From: Bradyrhizobium sp.
GTDB lineage: Bacteria > Pseudomonadota > Alphaproteobacteria > Rhizobiales > Xanthobacteraceae
NCBI RefSeq assembly: GCF_016219575.1
Contig: NZ_JACRMG010000009.1
Coordinates: 1,178,001 to 1,242,000, forward strand
DNA length: 64,000 nt
Direction of reading: 5' to 3'
The position numbers and the translations under genes were made by a program. Positions within the stretch are counted from its first letter, which is position 1, and every line of letters starts with the position of its first letter. Positions 1-9,021 of the stretch are shown here, piece after piece. Under the pieces are notes generated by a model, which made no database searches, was not told where the DNA came from, and saw only the letters and a list, made by a program, of their open reading frames with translations.

Positions 1-1083
1 GCCAAGAAGGCCGAGGCGATGGTGAAGTCGATGGGCGTCGGCGACACCGTGTTCTTCGGACCCGAGGCCGAGTTCTTCGTGTTCGACGACGTGCGCTTCT
101 CTTCCGATCCCTACAACACCGGCTTCAAGCTCGACTCCTCGGAACTGCCGATCAACTCCGGCACCGAATATGAGGGCGGCAACCTCGGTCACCGCATCCG
201 CACCAAGGGCGGCTACTTCCCGGTTCCGCCGCAGGACTCGGTGCAGGACATGCGCTCGGAAATGCTCGGCGCCATGGCCAAGATGGGCGTCAAGGTCGAG
301 AAGCATCACCACGAAGTCGCTTCCGCCCAGCACGAGCTCGGCATGAAGTTCGACACGCTGACGCTGATGGCCGACCAGATGCAGATCTACAAGTACTGCA
401 TCCACCAGGTCGCCCACATCTACGGCAAGACCGCCACCTTCATGCCGAAGCCAGTCTACGGCGACAACGGCTCGGGCATGCACTGCCACCAGTCGATCTG
501 GAAGGACGGCAAGCCGGTGTTCGCCGGCAACAAGTACGCCGACCTGTCGGAGACCTGCCTGAACTACATCGGCGGCATCATCAAGCACGCCAAGGCGATC
601 AACGCCTTCACCAACCCCTCGACCAACTCCTACAAGCGTCTGGTCCCCGGCTATGAAGCCCCGGTGCTGCTCGCCTATTCCGCGCGCAACCGCTCGGCCT
701 CCTGCCGCATCCCCTACACCTCCAACCCGAAGGCCAAGCGCGTCGAGGTTCGCTTCCCCGACCCGATGGCCAATCCGTATCTCGGCTTCGCCGCGATGCT
801 GATGGCGGGCCTCGACGGCATCAAGAACAAGATCGATCCGGGTCCGGCGATGGACAAGGACCTCTACGACCTGCCGAAGGAAGAGCTGAAGTCGATCCCG
901 ACGGTTTGCGGCTCGCTCCGCGAGGCGCTGGAAAATCTCGACAAGGACCGCGCGTTCCTCAAGAACGGCGGCGTGTTCGACGACGATTTCATCGACAGCT
1001 ATATCGAGCTGAAGATGACCGAAGTCGCCCGTTTCGAGATGACCCCGCACCCGATCGAATTCGACATGTACTACTCGCTGTGA
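1..1083 (+). CDS. glnA: glutamine synthetase type I, C-terminal part (5' truncated by window)
   Basis: The frame is open from the first base and ends at TGA 1081-1083. Glutamine synthetase makes glutamine from glutamate, ammonia and ATP in the cytoplasm. Visible family signatures are the [13 protein letters not shown] segment (metal-binding glutamates), GSGMHCHQS (ATP-binding region) and [18 protein letters not shown]. The last residues, [14 protein letters not shown], match the GlnA-I C-terminus, where the adenylylation site (Tyr in NLYxLP) is represented by DLYDLPKEE. Only about 360 residues of an expected ~470 are present, so the start and promoter lie upstream. A clear hairpin follows 46 bases after the stop. 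A glnB neighbour upstream would be usual in this group but cannot be seen. Confidence 0.97.
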   Translation, partial: AKKAEAMVKSMGVGDTVFFGPEAEFFVFDDVRFSSDPYNTGFKLDSSELPINSGTEYEGGNLGHRIRTKGGYFPVPPQDSVQDMRSEMLGAMAKMGVKVEKHHHEVASAQHELGMKFDTLTLMADQMQIYKYCIHQVAHIYGKTATFMPKPVYGDNGSGMHCHQSIWKDGKPVFAGNKYADLSETCLNYIGGIIKHAKAINAFTNPSTNSYKRLVPGYEAPVLLAYSARNRSASCRIPYTSNPKAKRVEVRFPDPMANPYLGFAAMLMAGLDGIKNKIDPGPAMDKDLYDLPKEELKSIPTVCGSLREALENLDKDRAFLKNGGVFDDDFIDSYIELKMTEVARFEMTPHPIEFDMYYSL

Positions 1084-1128
1084 GTTTCGCGGGCACGCGC
1101 CCGCCAACGTCACGGCTCGCGAAAAGCG

Positions 1129-1160
1129 AAAGGCGCCCCAACCGGGCGCCTTTTGTTTGC
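1129..1160 (+). terminator. Rho-independent terminator of glnA
   Basis: A 10-bp stem, AAAGGCGCCC (1129-1138) with GGGCGCCTTT (1144-1153), has a five-base loop and is followed by TTTTGTTTG on the + strand. It lies just after the glnA stop and in the gap before the convergent kinase gene. Confidence 0.85.
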
Positions 1161-1190
1161 GCTACTTGTTCCCGTTGCGGCTCCGTAGAG

Positions 1191-3023
1191 CTATTGCGGA
1201 TTCCGGCGCAGGAAACGTTCGAGTTCAGGCTCCACTGAATAGGGCAACGGGATCGGGTCGCCCGCGGAATCCACCGCCGGATCGAGGCAGCGCCGCAGCA
1301 TCCGCGCCAGTTCGGACTTGCGATAGGGCTTTGTCAGCATCGGGATGCCCTGCCCGCTGCGGCCCTGGGCGTGAATCGCGCCATAGGCATATCCCGACGT
1401 GAAGAGCACCCGCAGCGCCGGCCGCTCCGCCATCATCCGCTCGGCAAGCTGCCGCCCGTTCATGCTTCCGGTCATCACGATGTCGGTGAAGAGCAGGTCG
1501 AAGTGCGTGCCGCGGCAGGCGATGGCCAGGGCTTCCGCCGCGTCGGCTGCGACGATCGCCTTGTAGCCGAGGCTTTCCAGCTGGATGGTCACGAACTGCC
1601 GTACGTCGTGGTCGTCCTCGACACAGAGGATGGTTTCGTGCCCGCCGATCACGGGCCGCCCGTCGCCATCCGCGAACGGGAGCGCGCTCTCATCCGCCTT
1701 CGGCAGGTAGATCCGGAACGTCGCGCCCTGTCCCTGCTCGCCGCCGATTTCGATGCTGCCGCCGGACTGCTTGAGGAAGCCGAACACCATGCTCAGGCCG
1801 AGGCCGGTTCCCTTTCCCACCTCCTTGGTCGAGAAGAAGGGATCGAAAATCCTGTCGCGGATGTTCGGCGGAATGCCCGGCCCGGTATCGCTGACCTCGA
1901 TGACGACATAGTCGCCCGCATGCTCGACACCGATCGCCATCGCCTCGCGAACGCCGAACACGACGTTGCGGGTCACGAGCGTCAGCGTGCCGCTGCCTTC
2001 CATCGCATCGCGGGCGTTGATGGCAAGGTCGACCAGCGCCGAACTCAATTGCGCGCGATCGACCAGAGCCGGCCAGGCGTCATCGGCCAGATCAGTCACG
2101 ATCGCGATGGGCTTGCCGAAGGTGAGCGACAGCAGTTGGACCACTTCTTCGATGAGATCGTTCACTTCGATCTCGGTCGGCTGCAGCGGCTGCTTCCTGG
2201 AGAAAGCGAGCAGGCTCGACGTCAGTCTCGCACCGCGGTCGGCCGCGTCGCTGATCAGCTTGGTGATGGCCGCCAGATGCTGGTTGCCCTTGACGCCGTC
2301 GGCCAGGATTTCGATGGTCCCGGTAATCACCGTGAGCATGTTGTTGAACTCGTGCGCGATGCCGCCGGTGAGCTGGCCGACCGCCTCCATCTTATGCGCC
2401 TGGATCAGCTGCTCCTCGGCCAGCCGTCTCTGGCTGATGTCCCTCATGAAGTTGTTGAGGACATAGCTGTCGCCGCGGCGAAGCGCGGTGGCCGAGACTT
2501 CGACCGGGAATTCGCGGCCGTCCCGGTGCATCGCGCTCGCCTCGAACCGGGTGCCGGCAGACTTGCCCAGTTCTTCGCTCAGCCTTCTTGTTCGCCGCTG
2601 CCGATGCGCCTCGCGCAACTGCTCCGGCAAGAGCAGTTCCACCACATCGACGCCGATCGCCTCGGTCCGGGTCCAGCCGGTCAAGGCTTCGGCTTGCGGT
2701 CCCCACTCGAGTATGACGCCGTCCAGGTCGGTTTGGAAAAAGGCGTCGAGCGCGGTCCTGATGATGGCCTGCGCGTTCTGTTCGCTTTCCACCAGCGCGC
2801 GGTGCGCAGCTTGCTGTCGCGCGGCTTCCGCTGCGAGCAGCCGCGACAGCGATCGCTCGATCCAACGCGCAAGAAGGAGGGCCAGCAGCAAACCGGTGGC
2901 GCCGGCGGCCAGCAGGGTCTGGATTTCAATGCTGCGGAAATAGCTGGCAAGAAGGCCGACGGCAGCCACCGTCGCCACAACGAGCAACGCCATCGCGAGC
3001 GCCAGGCGGCCCCATAATGTCAT
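1191..3023 (-). CDS. hybrid sensor histidine kinase with PAS and receiver domains
   Basis: A 610-residue membrane-linked hybrid kinase. Two hydrophobic segments lie at about residues 8-27 and 34-52. A PAS domain follows (about 80-200, with FQTDLDGVILEWG). The HisKA box GGIAHEFNN carries the phospho-accepting His at about 224. The ATPase domain shows INARDAM, SDTGPGIP and GKGTGLGLSMVFG. A C-terminal receiver (about 462-585) has the acidic pair VEDD and the phospho-acceptor Asp in FTDIVM at about 514. The C-terminal receiver may be a phosphorelay or sink domain, as in the HWE/NtrB-like hybrid kinases common in Bradyrhizobium. No separate response regulator or output gene lies next to it, so its target is unknown. 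The start at 3023 (ATG) puts the first membrane segment at the N-terminus. Confidence 0.92.
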   Translation of the reverse strand: MTLWGRLALAMALLVVATVAAVGLLASYFRSIEIQTLLAAGATGLLLALLLARWIERSLSRLLAAEAARQQAAHRALVESEQNAQAIIRTALDAFFQTDLDGVILEWGPQAEALTGWTRTEAIGVDVVELLLPEQLREAHRQRRTRRLSEELGKSAGTRFEASAMHRDGREFPVEVSATALRRGDSYVLNNFMRDISQRRLAEEQLIQAHKMEAVGQLTGGIAHEFNNMLTVITGTIEILADGVKGNQHLAAITKLISDAADRGARLTSSLLAFSRKQPLQPTEIEVNDLIEEVVQLLSLTFGKPIAIVTDLADDAWPALVDRAQLSSALVDLAINARDAMEGSGTLTLVTRNVVFGVREAMAIGVEHAGDYVVIEVSDTGPGIPPNIRDRIFDPFFSTKEVGKGTGLGLSMVFGFLKQSGGSIEIGGEQGQGATFRIYLPKADESALPFADGDGRPVIGGHETILCVEDDHDVRQFVTIQLESLGYKAIVAADAAEALAIACRGTHFDLLFTDIVMTGSMNGRQLAERMMAERPALRVLFTSGYAYGAIHAQGRSGQGIPMLTKPYRKSELARMLRRCLDPAVDSAGDPIPLPYSVEPELERFLRRNPQ

Positions 3024-3229
3024 GATCCCAAACGCTCCTGCGGCGTGGAGATGCGGTGCTGTCAGGCAATTACTGATGGATATCCGGCTTCAGGCAGGCG
3101 GTCGTCAATTTTCGACCCCGCAAGATTACGGCCTCTCCCCAGAAACAAGACTGGAAATCACTCGAAAACAACTCTTGCGGCACGCCAATAAACAAAATCC
3201 CTCAAGGCCCGATCTGACACGCCTCCCCG

Positions 3230-4000
3230 TCAGATCGCCCGCCTGTATTCGACGAGCGCCTGGCCGAATGCCTCGAACAGCGCGCGATTGATCGGATTCT
3301 TCTGCGGATCGTATTCGGCGTGCCATTGCACGCCAAGCGCAAAACTCGGGGCATCGGCGATGCGGATCGCCTCGATGGTGCCGTCCTCGGCGACGCCCTC
3401 GATCACCACGCGTCTGCCGGGCTCGAGGATGCCCTGCCCGTGGAGCGAATTCACGCGGATGGTCTCGCATCCCAGAATCCTGGCGAATGCCCCGCCCGGC
3501 GTCAGGCGCACTTCATGGCGGTCGGCGAAGATCACCTTGGGATCGGGGTGGATGTCGCCGTTCTCCAGCCGCGGCATGCGGTGGTTCATGCGTCCGGGCA
3601 GTTCGCGGATCTCCGGATGCAGCGAGCCGCCGAAGGCGACGTTCATCTCCTGCAGGCCGCGGCAGATGCCGAACAGCGGCACGCCGCGGACGACGCAGGC
3701 TTCCGCCACCGCAAGCGCGACGTCGTCGCGGTGGACATCGTAGGGCTCGTGCTTCTCGCAGGGGTCGACGTTGAAACGTGTAGGATGGACATTGGCACGG
3801 GCGCCGGTCAGCACCACGCCGTCGACGAGATCGAGCAGGGCGCCGACATCGGTGATCTCGGGGATGGAGGGAAACATCAGCGGGATCGCGCCGGACACTT
3901 CGGAGACCGCGCGCAGGTTGCGCTCGCCGACCGCCTGGACCGGGAAGCGATTTTCGATTCGATGCGAATTGCCGATGATGCCGACGACGGGCCGTCTCAT
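3230..4000 (-). CDS. class I glutamine amidotransferase-like hydrolase (PuuD / gamma-glutamyl-GABA hydrolase family)
   Basis: 256 residues beginning MRRPVVGIIGN, the typical N-terminus of the family. The catalytic triad is visible: Cys113 in GICRGLQEMN, and His227 with Glu229 in GVQWHAEYDP. Family members hydrolyse gamma-glutamyl amides, for example gamma-glutamyl-GABA in putrescine breakdown. The nearby glnA is suggestive because PuuA-like glutamine synthetases make such amides, but the glnA here looks like the housekeeping type and its substrate link is only inferred. The frame stays open upstream, and a second ATG at 4060 preceded by GGGGGACGGAAGG would add 20 residues; I prefer 4000 because homology starts there. 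Confidence 0.9.
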   Translation of the reverse strand: MRRPVVGIIGNSHRIENRFPVQAVGERNLRAVSEVSGAIPLMFPSIPEITDVGALLDLVDGVVLTGARANVHPTRFNVDPCEKHEPYDVHRDDVALAVAEACVVRGVPLFGICRGLQEMNVAFGGSLHPEIRELPGRMNHRMPRLENGDIHPDPKVIFADRHEVRLTPGGAFARILGCETIRVNSLHGQGILEPGRRVVIEGVAEDGTIEAIRIADAPSFALGVQWHAEYDPQKNPINRALFEAFGQALVEYRRAI

Positions 4001-4155
4001 AATATGATCGTCTCGCGCAGGAATTCTTTTTTCATTGGGCCACGATTCCGGACGGATCATGCCTTCCGTCCCCCGTCGGATCAATATGTGTTGCCTGCAA
4101 GGAGCGCGCCATACCCCTGCAATAAGCAGAGCCCCAGAGCCGGGTTCAGGCCGCC

Positions 4156-4854
4156 CTATTTGCGGGTAAACGCCAGCCCGGCGTCGATGCCCCCCGGCAG
4201 GCCCGCGGCTTTCAGCGCCGTTGCGGCGGCGGCCGACGCGCCCTCCCCGTTGAGCCATGGCAGCCTGCCCGCAATCCCGCGGGTCACGGGCTCGCCGAGC
4301 ACGCCGCCGAAATCGACCGGCCAGAAACCGTTCGGCACCGCCTCCGCCGTGATGCCCTTCAGCCGATAGCCTTTGCCCAGTGCCGCCTCGGCATCATCGG
4401 GCGAAACAACCTTTGCGCTGCCGGGATCGGCAGTATTGGCGAACGTCACCAGCACCGGGACCAGCGCGCCCCTGACCGGCACGACGCCGGTCTGCCTGCT
4501 CATGTCGTTGAAATTGACCCGCTTGCCGGTCGCCGCCGGATAGGCGCGCAGCGCGACATAATTGATCCCGTCGGGGTCGAGCGTCTTGTCGAGATGGGCG
4601 AGCAGCGCGACGAGGTTCTTGCTGCCGCCGAGATCGACGAACACCGCATCGCCGGAGGCCCGCGTCGTGCCGCCGGGGGAATAACCGCGATAGGGCGTGA
4701 CGGCGAGAACGCCGGAAGCCGATTTGACGCCTTCGGGCGTCTCGACCTCGACCGTCATGCGGTACTTGTGGCCGGGCCGGTTGATCCTGATCTGGTCGCC
4801 GATGACGAGCGCGGCGAGCAGTCCGAGCGGGCCCATCCATTTGATGAATTTCAT
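4156..4854 (-). CDS. hypothetical protein with N-terminal signal anchor
   Basis: I do not recognise a named family. The 232-residue product begins MKFIKWMGPLGLLAALVIG, a short positively charged stretch and a hydrophobic segment that fits a signal peptide or membrane anchor, so the rest is probably periplasmic. The remainder is soluble, with no cysteine motif. GAGGGCGGCACGGA before ATG 4854 is a fair ribosome binding site; the frame is open upstream, but that part is arginine/proline-rich and overlaps the divergent gene's leader. It is transcribed away from the AI-2E-type permease, with 148 bases between the starts. Codon use matches its neighbours, so it is likely a real gene of unknown role. 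Confidence 0.7.
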   Translation of the reverse strand: MKFIKWMGPLGLLAALVIGDQIRINRPGHKYRMTVEVETPEGVKSASGVLAVTPYRGYSPGGTTRASGDAVFVDLGGSKNLVALLAHLDKTLDPDGINYVALRAYPAATGKRVNFNDMSRQTGVVPVRGALVPVLVTFANTADPGSAKVVSPDDAEAALGKGYRLKGITAEAVPNGFWPVDFGGVLGEPVTRGIAGRLPWLNGEGASAAAATALKAAGLPGGIDAGLAFTRK

Positions 4855-5002
4855 TCCGTGCCGCCCTCTTGCGCGATTCGGCTCGCCCGTTTCGCTTGGC
4901 ACAACCCGGTTGGCAGCGTCAAACCGGCGCGATGGCGGCTTGATCCCGGCCGCGTTTTGTCGAATGAGTGTCCCGCCCAGCGGAAAGCAGGAAGGGATCG
5001 TC

Positions 5003-6127
5003 ATGCCAGTTTCGACCGAGGAGCGCCTTCAGACCCGCAACGACCTGGCATGGTCGATCTCGGTCGGCGGCATCGGCATCGTCCTGTTCGTCGCGCTTCT
5101 GGTTTTCGCCTGGCACTTCGCGGCGACCCTGTTCCTGATCTTCGCGGGCATGCTGCTCGGCGTGGCGCTCAACGCCATGACCGGGCTGCTCGGCCGCGTG
5201 GTGCCGCTGCCGCAGCCGGTCCGGCTCGCCATCGTTTGCCTCGCGCTGGCGGCCATGCTGTCGGGCATCGTCTTTCTCGGCGGCACCACCATCGCCCAGC
5301 AGGCCACCGTGCTGAGCAACACCATCAAGTCGCAGCTCACCAACGTCAAAGCCTTCCTCGAGAGCTATGGCGTCGATACCAGCTTCTTCGACCTCGGCTC
5401 CTTCGCCGCAACACCGCACGCGACCGATGCCGCCGCGCCATCCCCCTCGGCGCCGCATCTGCCCAGCGCCAGCACCATTGCCTCGAGCGGTGGTGCGATC
5501 CTGGGTCAAACCTTCAAGGTGGTGCTCGGCGCCGTCGGCGCCGTCGGCAATTTCTTCATCGTGCTGTTTCTCGGGCTGGCCTTTGCGGCGCAGCCCAGCG
5601 TCTATCGCAACGGCCTGCTGTTCATGGCCCCCGCAAGACACCGCGCCCGCGCCACCGTCATCATCGACCGCATCGGCTATACGCTGGAGCGCTGGCTGAT
5701 CGCGCAGATCATCACCATGGCCGCGGTGTTTCTGGTCACCTGGATCGGCCTCGCCGTCATCGGCATTCCCTCATCATTCATCCTGGGCATCCAGGCGGGC
5801 CTGCTCGCCTTCATCCCGACCATCGGCGCCATCCTCGGCGGACTGATCGTGGTGCTGGCGAGTCTCGCCTCGGGCTGGGTCGCAGGGCTGAGCGCCTTCG
5901 TCCTCTTCCTCGGCGTGCACGCGCTGGAAAGCTACATCCTCACGCCGATCATCCAGCGCCAGGCGCTCGACATCCCGCCGGCCACGCTGTTCGCGTTCCA
6001 GATCCTGCTCGGCGTTGTCTTCGGCATCTGGGGACTGGCGCTGGCGCTGCCGCTGATGGCGATCGCCAAGGTGATGATCAGTCACTTCAAGGCCGAGCGT
6101 GCCACGGTGGAGCCAATAACGGCGTGA
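5003..6127 (+). CDS. AI-2E transporter family (PerM/YhhQ-type) membrane protein
   Basis: 374 residues. Two N-terminal membrane segments (about 15-60) and a third near 75-100 precede a periplasm-sized loop of about 100 residues, followed by a block of four to five segments at about 170-360. The segment ILGIQAGLLAFIPTIGAILGG is the conserved I-P-x-I/V-G motif of the AI-2E/PerM family. Members are linked to autoinducer export or Na+/H+ exchange, and the substrate here cannot be told from sequence. GGAAGGGA lies seven bases before ATG 5003, which decides this start over the longer open frame from 4697. The central loop contains a low-complexity Ala/Pro/Ser stretch (about residues 135-155). A palindrome that can end transcription follows at 6140. 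Confidence 0.88.
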   Translation: MPVSTEERLQTRNDLAWSISVGGIGIVLFVALLVFAWHFAATLFLIFAGMLLGVALNAMTGLLGRVVPLPQPVRLAIVCLALAAMLSGIVFLGGTTIAQQATVLSNTIKSQLTNVKAFLESYGVDTSFFDLGSFAATPHATDAAAPSPSAPHLPSASTIASSGGAILGQTFKVVLGAVGAVGNFFIVLFLGLAFAAQPSVYRNGLLFMAPARHRARATVIIDRIGYTLERWLIAQIITMAAVFLVTWIGLAVIGIPSSFILGIQAGLLAFIPTIGAILGGLIVVLASLASGWVAGLSAFVLFLGVHALESYILTPIIQRQALDIPPATLFAFQILLGVVFGIWGLALALPLMAIAKVMISHFKAERATVEPITA

Positions 6128-6139
6128 CCGCTGTCTTCA

Positions 6140-6331
6140 CCTCTCCCCGCCTGCGGGGAGAGGCATAGGCCGCCTTTGGCGGCCGTCCTGAAGAACGCCG
6201 AAGCGCAGCTTCGGCCAAGTTGCATCGCGAGATGCAATCCGGGTGAGGGGGTACAGGTCTATCAATTCGCACCCAACCCGCGGAAGCACCCCTCACCCCT
6301 GCCCTCTCCCCGCAAGTGCGGGGCGAGGGAG
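6140..6331. repeat. composite palindromic intergenic repeat (and likely terminator)
   Basis: The block opens with CCTCTCCCCGC-CT-GCGGGGAGAGG (6140-6163), continues with GGCCGCC-TTT-GGCGGCC and TTGCATC-GCGA-GATGCAA hairpins, and ends with CCCTCTCCCCGC-AAGT-GCGGGGCGAGGGA (6302-6331). The two outer palindromes are related in inverted orientation. This architecture is typical of non-coding palindromic repeats of Bradyrhizobium and Rhodopseudomonas chromosomes. Sitting between convergent genes, the outer hairpins could also end transcription of both. Confidence 0.7.
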
Positions 6332-6336
6332 AAGAA

Positions 6337-6633
6337 TCAGCTCGTCAGCACCGTATTGGTGTGCTCGACGTCGGGCGGGGCGGCAAAATACTGGCCGACC
6401 AGCCCGCGCCATTCCGCAAAATTCTCCGAGCCACGGAAGTCGACGGTGTGGTTCTCCAGCGTCTCCCATTTCACCATCAGCCGGTAACGCTGCGGCTTTT
6501 CGATCGAGCGGTGCAGCTCGAAGCCGTGAAAGCCCCTGGAGCGGCCGAACGCGGCGCGGGCCTTGGCGACCGCGGCCTCAAAGTCCTTCTCGGTGCCGGG
6601 CTTGACGTCGATCTGTGCGATTTCGGTGATCAT
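6337..6633 (-). CDS. antibiotic biosynthesis monooxygenase (ABM) domain protein
   Basis: A 98-residue single-domain protein beginning MITEIAQIDVKPGTEKDFE. The ABM ferredoxin-like fold is recognised from the N-terminal beta strand, the central GFHGFELHRSIEKPQRYRLM segment and the W(E)xLENHTVDFRGSENFxEW motif. Family members act as small cofactor-free oxygenases or haem-degrading enzymes, usually as dimers; the substrate is unknown. The start at 6633 has GAGGAAAGG just upstream. The longer open frame to 6696 reads through a dispersed repeat, so that extension is not coding. Confidence 0.85.
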   Translation of the reverse strand: MITEIAQIDVKPGTEKDFEAAVAKARAAFGRSRGFHGFELHRSIEKPQRYRLMVKWETLENHTVDFRGSENFAEWRGLVGQYFAAPPDVEHTNTVLTS

Positions 6634-6648
6634 GGGAGCCTTTCCTCG

Positions 6649-6698
6649 CGCCTGATCCGGAAAAGTGTGAAGCGGTTCCGAAAAGATCATGCGCAAAT
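6649..6698. repeat. dispersed short repeat (GGAAAAGTGTGAAGCGG type)
   Basis: The string GATCCGGAAAAGTGTGAAGC followed by GGTTCCGAAAAGATCATGCGC is the familiar high-copy intergenic element of Rhizobiales genomes, with the inverted half-sites CCGGAAAAG and CCGAAAAGATC. It directly abuts the ABM gene start. The identification as a high-copy family is from general knowledge, since only one copy of this type is in the window. Confidence 0.55.
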
Positions 6699-6741
6699 GA
6701 GAAACTGGAGAACGAAGGCTCCGTCTCTACCCTGCCCGCTG

Positions 6742-6770
6742 CAAAAGAAAAAGGCGCCTCGCGGCGCCCC
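6742..6770 (-). terminator. Rho-independent terminator after the small membrane protein gene
   Basis: Read on the minus strand: GGGGCGCC-GCGA-GGCGCC followed by TTTTTCTTTTGC. The stem is strong and the T-tract clear. It lies 23 bases downstream of the stop of the minus-strand gene 6793-7029. Confidence 0.85.
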
Positions 6771-6792
6771 GGCAATCCCGTCCCGCCGTTGC

Positions 6793-7029
6793 TCAGCCGA
6801 GCAACAGCACCGTAGCGGCCACCGCCAGCACGCAGCCGATGAACATCACGGCCGGCCAGTGATGCCGCTGCCGGCCATAGAGGCCCTGCGCGCGCCGCTC
6901 CATGATCAGCGCGTTCTCATATTCGTCCGATGAGGAGAACATGCAGGCAAAGCCACCGCGCGCCGAAGCCGCTGCAGCTTCGAGGGCCATCAGCGCGGCC
7001 TGCGGGTTTCGTCGACGGTATGAGTCCAT
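6793..7029 (-). CDS. small hypothetical protein with one C-terminal membrane segment
   Basis: A 78-residue product, unrecognised. The soluble N-terminal half is rich in Ala and Arg and contains FSSSDEYENALIMERRAQG; the C-terminal 20 residues (AVMFIGCVLAVAATVLLLG) form one hydrophobic segment, so it is probably tail-anchored in the inner membrane. A strong terminator follows on the same strand, which supports a real transcription unit. The start is the only ATG that gives the full length, and no strong ribosome binding site is seen. The diguanylate cyclase gene lies upstream on the same strand, 73 bases away. Confidence 0.6.
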   Translation of the reverse strand: MDSYRRRNPQAALMALEAAAASARGGFACMFSSSDEYENALIMERRAQGLYGRQRHHWPAVMFIGCVLAVAATVLLLG

Positions 7030-7101
7030 GGGCGGTATGATAGGGATCGAATGGTAAACGGGAGGTTACCTCCTCCTCTTCTGTGATTCTCCGGGTTTGG
7101 T

Positions 7102-8319
7102 CTATGCGGTCGCCGGCTTGGTCCGCTCGGCGCCCGCCGTGCCGGCGCTCTTGCGCCGCCAGTTTTCCAGCGACAGCGGTAGTTCCTCGGCCGCTTCCAC
7201 CTTGTTGCGGCCCGTGCGCTTGGCCTGGTAGAGCGCGGTGTCGGCCGCCGCCAGCAGCACCTCGAGCTCGGTGCCGGCCGGCCCGCCCGCCACGCCGATG
7301 CTGACGGTGGTGTCGACCGCGCCCTCGTCGCAGACGATGTTCGAATTCTCGAACGCCTGGCGCATCCTCTCGGCGACGATCACGCCTTCCTCCAGCGAGC
7401 AGGGCAGCAGCGCCGCGAACTCCTCGCCGCCGATCCGCCCCGACAGGTCGGAAAGGCGCAGATTGCTCGCCACCACCACGGCAAACAGCTTCAGGATCTC
7501 GTCGCCGGCCGGATGGCCGAAGCGGTCGTTGATCGACTTGAAATGGTCGATGTCGAAGATCATGACGGTCACCGGGCGGCCCGCAATGGCCTCGCGCTCG
7601 ATCACGCGCGCGGAAGCCTCGGCAAAGCCGCGGCGGTTGAACAGCCCGGTCAGGGGGTCGGTCGATGCCGCGTTCTTGTGCGCGGCCACCGTGCGGTCCG
7701 ACACCAGCATGAAGATCACGAACACGGTGCCGATCGCGTAGAGCACCAGCTCGATCGAGAACACCGTCACCCAGATGCTGTTGGAGAAGTTCACGTCATA
7801 CGGGCGCAGATACACGCCCAGTAAAATCGGCAGCATCAGCACGCAGCCGTGCAGTACCGGAATTGCGATCGTCGGCCAGCGCCGCTGCATGTCGCGGCGG
7901 CGCTCGCTCCACAGTTCGGAGGCGGTCAAGGCCGCGTAGATCGCAACGATCGCAGCCCCCATGCTGAGCCGGATCGAGGCGTCGCGCGGCGCCAGCGTCA
8001 TCATGGTGGCGATCCAGACCAGCGGACCCAGCACGAGACCGGGCCACAGCATCGTGCGGCCGTGAAACACGCGCGAGGCGTTCCAGACCATGCCGCAGGC
8101 GAAGAAGCCGATCGAGGTCAATGCCAGCGAGGCGATCGGACCGAGCGTCGCGCCGAAAATCGTCCAGATGGCGACCGCGGCCGAGCCCAGCAGATAGGCG
8201 GCGCCCCACCATTTCAGCGCGGCGATGCTCTCCTGCCTGCCGAACAGTACGAGCATGCCGCCGAGCATGGCCGCCAGCATGGTCGCGACGAGATAAAGCG
8301 TTGAGGTATCGAATGACAT
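7102..8319 (-). CDS. membrane-bound diguanylate cyclase (GGDEF domain)
   Basis: About 405 residues. The N-terminal half holds about six hydrophobic segments (residues 8-200), a membrane sensor module of unknown ligand. The C-terminal half is a GGDEF domain: DPLTGLFNRRGF begins it, FDIDHFKSINDRFGHPAGDEIL gives the Mg/GTP-binding region, and the active-site loop is RIGGEEF, an accepted GGEEF variant, so the enzyme should make cyclic di-GMP from two GTP. A conserved inhibitory RxxD motif is present before the loop (RLSDLSG). No EAL domain is fused. I chose ATG 8319 (MSFDTSTLY); an upstream ATG at 8343 is possible, and neither has a strong ribosome binding site. Confidence 0.9.
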   Translation of the reverse strand: MSFDTSTLYLVATMLAAMLGGMLVLFGRQESIAALKWWGAAYLLGSAAVAIWTIFGATLGPIASLALTSIGFFACGMVWNASRVFHGRTMLWPGLVLGPLVWIATMMTLAPRDASIRLSMGAAIVAIYAALTASELWSERRRDMQRRWPTIAIPVLHGCVLMLPILLGVYLRPYDVNFSNSIWVTVFSIELVLYAIGTVFVIFMLVSDRTVAAHKNAASTDPLTGLFNRRGFAEASARVIEREAIAGRPVTVMIFDIDHFKSINDRFGHPAGDEILKLFAVVVASNLRLSDLSGRIGGEEFAALLPCSLEEGVIVAERMRQAFENSNIVCDEGAVDTTVSIGVAGGPAGTELEVLLAAADTALYQAKRTGRNKVEAAEELPLSLENWRRKSAGTAGAERTKPATA

Positions 8320-8471
8320 GTGGTCACCGCGATTGTGATGCACGGCGCGCCGGGCAATCTTTCCGGCAGAACGCCACCTGCCAGACTAGGGGGCCCGCCT
8401 TGGCAATCCGTTGTCACTCACCGAAAAGTTTTCGCGAAAAACTGGCTTAATTAAGCTGTAACTGGAACGCA

Positions 8472-8499
8472 GAAAGGGGCGCCTCCCGGCGCCCCTTTC
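8472..8499 (-). terminator. hairpin terminator after rpsI
   Basis: A perfect 12-bp stem, GAAAGGGGCGCC (8472-8483) with GGCGCCCCTTTC (8488-8499), has a four-base loop. It lies 43 bases beyond the rpsI stop. The T-tract is short on either strand, so termination may be partial or Rho-assisted. Confidence 0.7.
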
Positions 8500-8542
8500 G
8501 TCCTTTCGGATGCTGCAGACGCTGCAAATTTTAGCGAAACGA

Positions 8543-9019
8543 TTAGCGCTTCGAGAACTGGAACGAACGGCGGGCCTTGGCCTTGCCGTACTTCTTGCGC
8601 TCGACCACACGGGAGTCGCGGGTGAGGAAGCCGCCCTTCTTGAGCACGCCGCGCAGCTCCGGCTCGAAATTGGTCAGCGCCTTGGAGATGCCGTGACGGA
8701 CCGCACCGGCCTGGCCGGACAGGCCGCCGCCGGTGACGGTGCAGATCACGTCATACTGGCCGGCGCGGGCGGCCGCGACCAGCGGCTGCTGGATCATCAT
8801 GCGCAGCACCGGACGGGCGAAGTAGATTTCGACGTCGCGGGTGTTGACGACGACCTTGCCGCTGCCGGGCTTGACCCAGACGCGGGCAACCGCGTCCTTG
8901 CGCTTGCCAGTGGCATAGGCGCGGCCCTGCTTGTCGACCTTCTTGACGTATTTCGGCGCTTCGGGAGCCGCCGGCTTCAGCTGCGAGAGCTGATCGAGAG
9001 ACTGCATGGTGTCGGACAT
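8543..9019 (-). CDS. rpsI: 30S ribosomal protein S9
   Basis: 158 residues. The S9 core is plain: [20 protein letters not shown], then [22 protein letters not shown], and the basic C-terminus ending [17 protein letters not shown], whose tail reaches the P-site tRNA. An N-terminal extension of about 30 residues ([22 protein letters not shown]) is normal for this alphaproteobacterial group. It is the second gene of the rplM-rpsI operon, starting two bases after the rplM stop. Confidence 0.98.
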   Translation of the reverse strand: MSDTMQSLDQLSQLKPAAPEAPKYVKKVDKQGRAYATGKRKDAVARVWVKPGSGKVVVNTRDVEIYFARPVLRMMIQQPLVAAARAGQYDVICTVTGGGLSGQAGAVRHGISKALTNFEPELRGVLKKGGFLTRDSRVVERKKYGKAKARRSFQFSKR

Positions 9020-9021
9020 TG

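Noticed and set aside
1371..3017. Long + strand frame opposite the hybrid kinase
   Set aside because: All kinase and receiver motifs are on the minus strand; the other frame is a shadow of it.
4890..4922. Sigma-54 promoter (TTGGCAC...TTGGC) between the divergent genes at 4854 and 5003
   Set aside because: The spacing between the GG and GC elements is 13 rather than 10 bases, so it does not fit the -24/-12 consensus.
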